Source: Clostridia bacterium
GTDB lineage: Bacteria > Bacillota > Clostridia > Lachnospirales > CAG-274
Length of the DNA stretch: 64,000 bases
Assembly: GCA_030524425.1 (NCBI GenBank)
Contig: JAUNGN010000006.1
Span: 1 to 64,000, forward strand
Reading direction: 5' to 3'
Positions 62,801 to 64,000 of the stretch are shown here, in pieces; the stretch's first letter is position 1; every line of letters starts with the position of its first letter. Position numbers and translations under genes: made by a program. Below the pieces are notes generated by a model. That model was not told where the DNA came from. It searched no databases and saw only the letters and a program-made list of their open reading frames with translations.

Positions 62801-63158
62801 GTATGTAATGGATACATTTACAACTACACTGCCTGAGACGGCTTATGTTGGTTTTGCTACAGATGCGGCTCAGGATACAATGCAGCTTGTAAGATATAAT
62901 GCAACAAAGTTCAGTAATATTTCTCTTGAGTCTGAAAAGATTGCATCAGGCAATGGTGATGCAGACAGTGATGGTGATATTACTATTCTTGATGTTGAAA
63001 GAGTACTGCATTATGTATTACAGCCTGAAAATTCTGATATGACTTTACAGGAAATAGAAAATTCAAAAGTTTCCGGAAATGATAAAATCACATCAGCAGA
63101 TGCGGCTCAAATTTTACAAAAAGTACTTGATAGCTCTTATGAGTTTATTAATAGATAA
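59805..63158 (+). CDS. Secreted family 1-type pectate lyase, multimodular, 1117 aa
   Basis: Signal peptide (about 1-25), FN3-like region (about 35-250) and a PL1-type beta-helix (about 260-620). The lyase core shows GGRGTADKPADVYVVTNLTD, GSNTTILGQTAPGEGI, IIARYIRFRLGEG, NIVIDHCTFSWGVDECF and NHGTRNPRFEG, the last supplying the likely catalytic Arg. A calcium-binding segment (DTDKDGIPDEWEKAHGLNPDD, about 660-685) follows. An Ig-like segment and a laminin/DUF1349-like sandwich (about 845-1045) precede a C-terminal dockerin-like pair (DADSDGDITILDVER and NDKITSADAAQ). Probably pectate trisaccharide-lyase-like. Confidence 0.88.
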   Translation: MTKRLTALAMALVMIFTLSSVNVFARYSVEDGSYNYRKTENLEASIEGEKVVITWPAVDKNGNLINANPLESNSAYGDPKGGWTYPTQGMIIEYPNWTIDGTHTANPTQLNTGDCRILFGMTDKVTSYPVICVDQRDTSIVLKNAYIDDTVVAENFATAYKIEYSKDGINWTLDHMMTTVNHGKKLYRTQADGSIKPDARNTFFLEDQYVEALTGSFEEDTEYQIRVTATNAAKTTENFKEFTTTITTPKGAVKYPAFPTVEGGGTYSQGGRGTADKPADVYVVTNLTDSISNPQPGSFRYGLERRDRADGDKNYPRIITFAVGGVINIDTEASKSGRRFNIGSNTTILGQTAPGEGITVYGGSAKFNGENIIARYIRFRLGEGYDQDAATATGENIVIDHCTFSWGVDECFTAKEIINSSIQYNIIANSLAFPNKTGIMNNDAEVNSGESEAKHGMGSIINGSDVSYTHNLWANHGTRNPRFEGGFTYNSITYGNKLEFSNNVIYNWGHNSGYGGERGSGNTNMIGNYYKPGPNTLEKVNTRIFDVDGSTSKYYFKNNIMTSSAEVTADNTIGFYDVTNSDILSYPVELQNPYTATSAEEAYNAVLDGVGASYVRDAQDARLVNEVKNGTGRFINNEFEAGGIGTVEAENTNAPADTDKDGIPDEWEKAHGLNPDDASDSVIISTDETKSYCGYTNVEIYANDLLGEWEESTVVPAKAENPEIVVTHINDTETNEVIGEGDKNYITMKKGKGYSILFTVDGGYDSYKVLLNDRVVSDNMEFTVPDDIEAGVYSLAIMATSDRGNIISSGIPCVIIDNSNEGNLEEFKSVDIGAVGAYGGDYYNADANELISTGAGHIGILNTSSIQAPDAFHFNYKEVTGDFTFTAQIDNLAKLDYMQQSGLMVRGSLDPTSEFYMPSLTYIKGEDYEGLTDIAGNGIKAKNIRTMVRKTDGGNVSYTMHMLGIPAVRVDRTPNHGWARIERKGQEVTLSASLDGNTWYVMDTFTTTLPETAYVGFATDAAQDTMQLVRYNATKFSNISLESEKIASGNGDADSDGDITILDVERVLHYVLQPENSDMTLQEIENSKVSGNDKITSADAAQILQKVLDSSYEFINR

Positions 63159-63171
63159 TAGATAAAAGTTT

Positions 63172-63200
63172 TCACCCCGATTGTTTCGGGGTGATTTTTT
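63172..63200 (+). terminator. Terminator after the PL1 gene
   Basis: Stem TCACCCCGA/TCGGGGTGA with a five-base loop and six T. Confidence 0.9.
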
Positions 63201-63344
63201 ATTAATTAAGATATTAAGCTTAATAAAATTTAAGTTTATTAAAACCGATTAATATTGAGAAATAAAGGAAAATATGATAATATGTATATAGACTTTTAAA
63301 AAGTGGGAAGGTTAATTTTTTTATTGGGGATGGTGGAGTGTTTG

Positions 63345-64000
63345 ATGGTTGAAAACAAAAATTACAAAACCATAAAAATTGTAATTCTTATGACTATTAT
63401 GCTGTTGCTTATAGTTTTAACTTTTAAGCTTCTATTTAGAAATCAGGATATAGTTCAAATATGTAATATATTAAGGTCTGTTAATGTTTGGTATATTGGC
63501 GGAGCAGTAGCGGCCATTACTTTATATGTATTTCTGGGGGGATATGCCATTAAAATACCTATTGATTTTATGGGTTATAATATGCCTTACAGATCATGTT
63601 TTAAATATTCGTTGATTGAAATTTATTTTAGTGCAATTACTCCATCAAATACAGGTGGTCAGCCAATGATTGCTGTTGCAATGAAATCGGATAAATATAG
63701 GTTCGCAGATATTGCAATGGTACTTATGGCTGTGACGGCTATATATAAAATTGGTCTTATGCTTTTGGCATTACTTTTTTTATTTTGTAGTTTTAGCTAT
63801 ATTTTTCAAATTATAGGACATATCAGGTTTCTGCTTTATTTGGGAATTTTTATTAATGCTGTTTTTGTGGGAATATTACTGTTGCTTATGTTTTCAAATC
63901 AGACTTTTTGGATTGTTGAAAATATACTGTTTAAATTTCTTGTCAAGTTGAGTGTTATTAAAAATATTGAAGGTTTTAGAGCGAAAATACTGGATCAAAA
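63345..64000 (+). CDS. Flippase-like (UPF0104/LPG-synthase TM) membrane protein, C-terminus outside window
   Basis: ATG 63345 with GGAG six bases before it opens a frame that runs to the window edge (218 codons). It encodes several transmembrane helices and the family motif AITPSNTGGQPMIAVAM. This family includes the flippase domain of MprF and glycosyltransferase-linked lipid transporters. Full length would be about 330-350 aa. The role here is unknown. Confidence 0.82.
   Translation, partial: MVENKNYKTIKIVILMTIMLLLIVLTFKLLFRNQDIVQICNILRSVNVWYIGGAVAAITLYVFLGGYAIKIPIDFMGYNMPYRSCFKYSLIEIYFSAITPSNTGGQPMIAVAMKSDKYRFADIAMVLMAVTAIYKIGLMLLALLFLFCSFSYIFQIIGHIRFLLYLGIFINAVFVGILLLLMFSNQTFWIVENILFKFLVKLSVIKNIEGFRAKILDQ

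Overview
The window looks like a chromosomal segment of a low-GC, spore-forming, anaerobic member of the Clostridia that degrades pectin. It encodes the spore-coat protein SipL, a FabT/FabK-type fatty-acid operon, GlgC/GlgD glycogen genes, a ferredoxin-linked 2-oxoacid oxidoreductase, S-layer-homology and 'stalk' (copper amine oxidase N-terminal-like) surface proteins, and two large secreted pectate lyases with dockerin-like modules and Thr/Glu/Ala-rich linkers. A pectinolytic gut bacterium such as Monoglobus or a relative would fit, but that placement is inference from gene content only.

Layout. 1-1100: a tRNA array (Leu, Gly, Gln, Gln), then a 0.7-kb islet bounded by a 37-bp exact repeat of the tRNA-Gln 3' end, holding a type I toxin-antitoxin-like locus and a possible small RNA. 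1100-3800: a pair of unknown membrane proteins divergent from a CsoR-type metal repressor, then a nitroreductase-like protein. 3900-13200: sipL, a ribbon-helix-helix gene with clpB, a D,D-carboxypeptidase, a hemolysin III protein, ftsZ and ftsQ. 13300-21500: a thioesterase and the fatty-acid operon fabT-fabH-fabK-fabD-fabG-fabF-fabZ-accD-accA, with a clear FabT box at its promoter. 21580-26260: glgD-glgC (minus) and nadE. 26260-33620: a decayed gene, a BlaI-type repressor and a four-gene cluster of secreted proteins (subtilase, SLH protein, two others). 33640-41010: yitT-like gene, then rpmH-rnpA-yidD-yidC-jag-mnmE-mnmG. 41070-45800: a large HTH protein divergent from a second secreted cluster. 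45990-47850: coaBC followed by two tandem type I toxin-antitoxin-like loci. 47850-52620: lone ModA-like lipoprotein, two-chain 2-oxoacid:ferredoxin oxidoreductase, RibU. 52630-64000: secreted alpha-toroid protein, EamA transporter, stalk protein, murG, PL9 and PL1 pectate lyases, and a truncated flippase-like membrane protein.

The most interesting signal is a family of three tiny loci (724-807, 47295-47396, 47647-47748; all minus strand). Each encodes a 27-33 residue hydrophobic peptide ending in K-W-L-D. Each faces a convergent promoter whose short RNA would run into a shared terminator and carries a near copy of the antisense of that toxin's start region. In the two tandem copies the antisense repeat and its target have changed together while the promoters stayed identical, as expected for insulated antitoxin specificities. 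Architecture resembles Fst/TxpA-type modules; assignment to a known family has not been tested.
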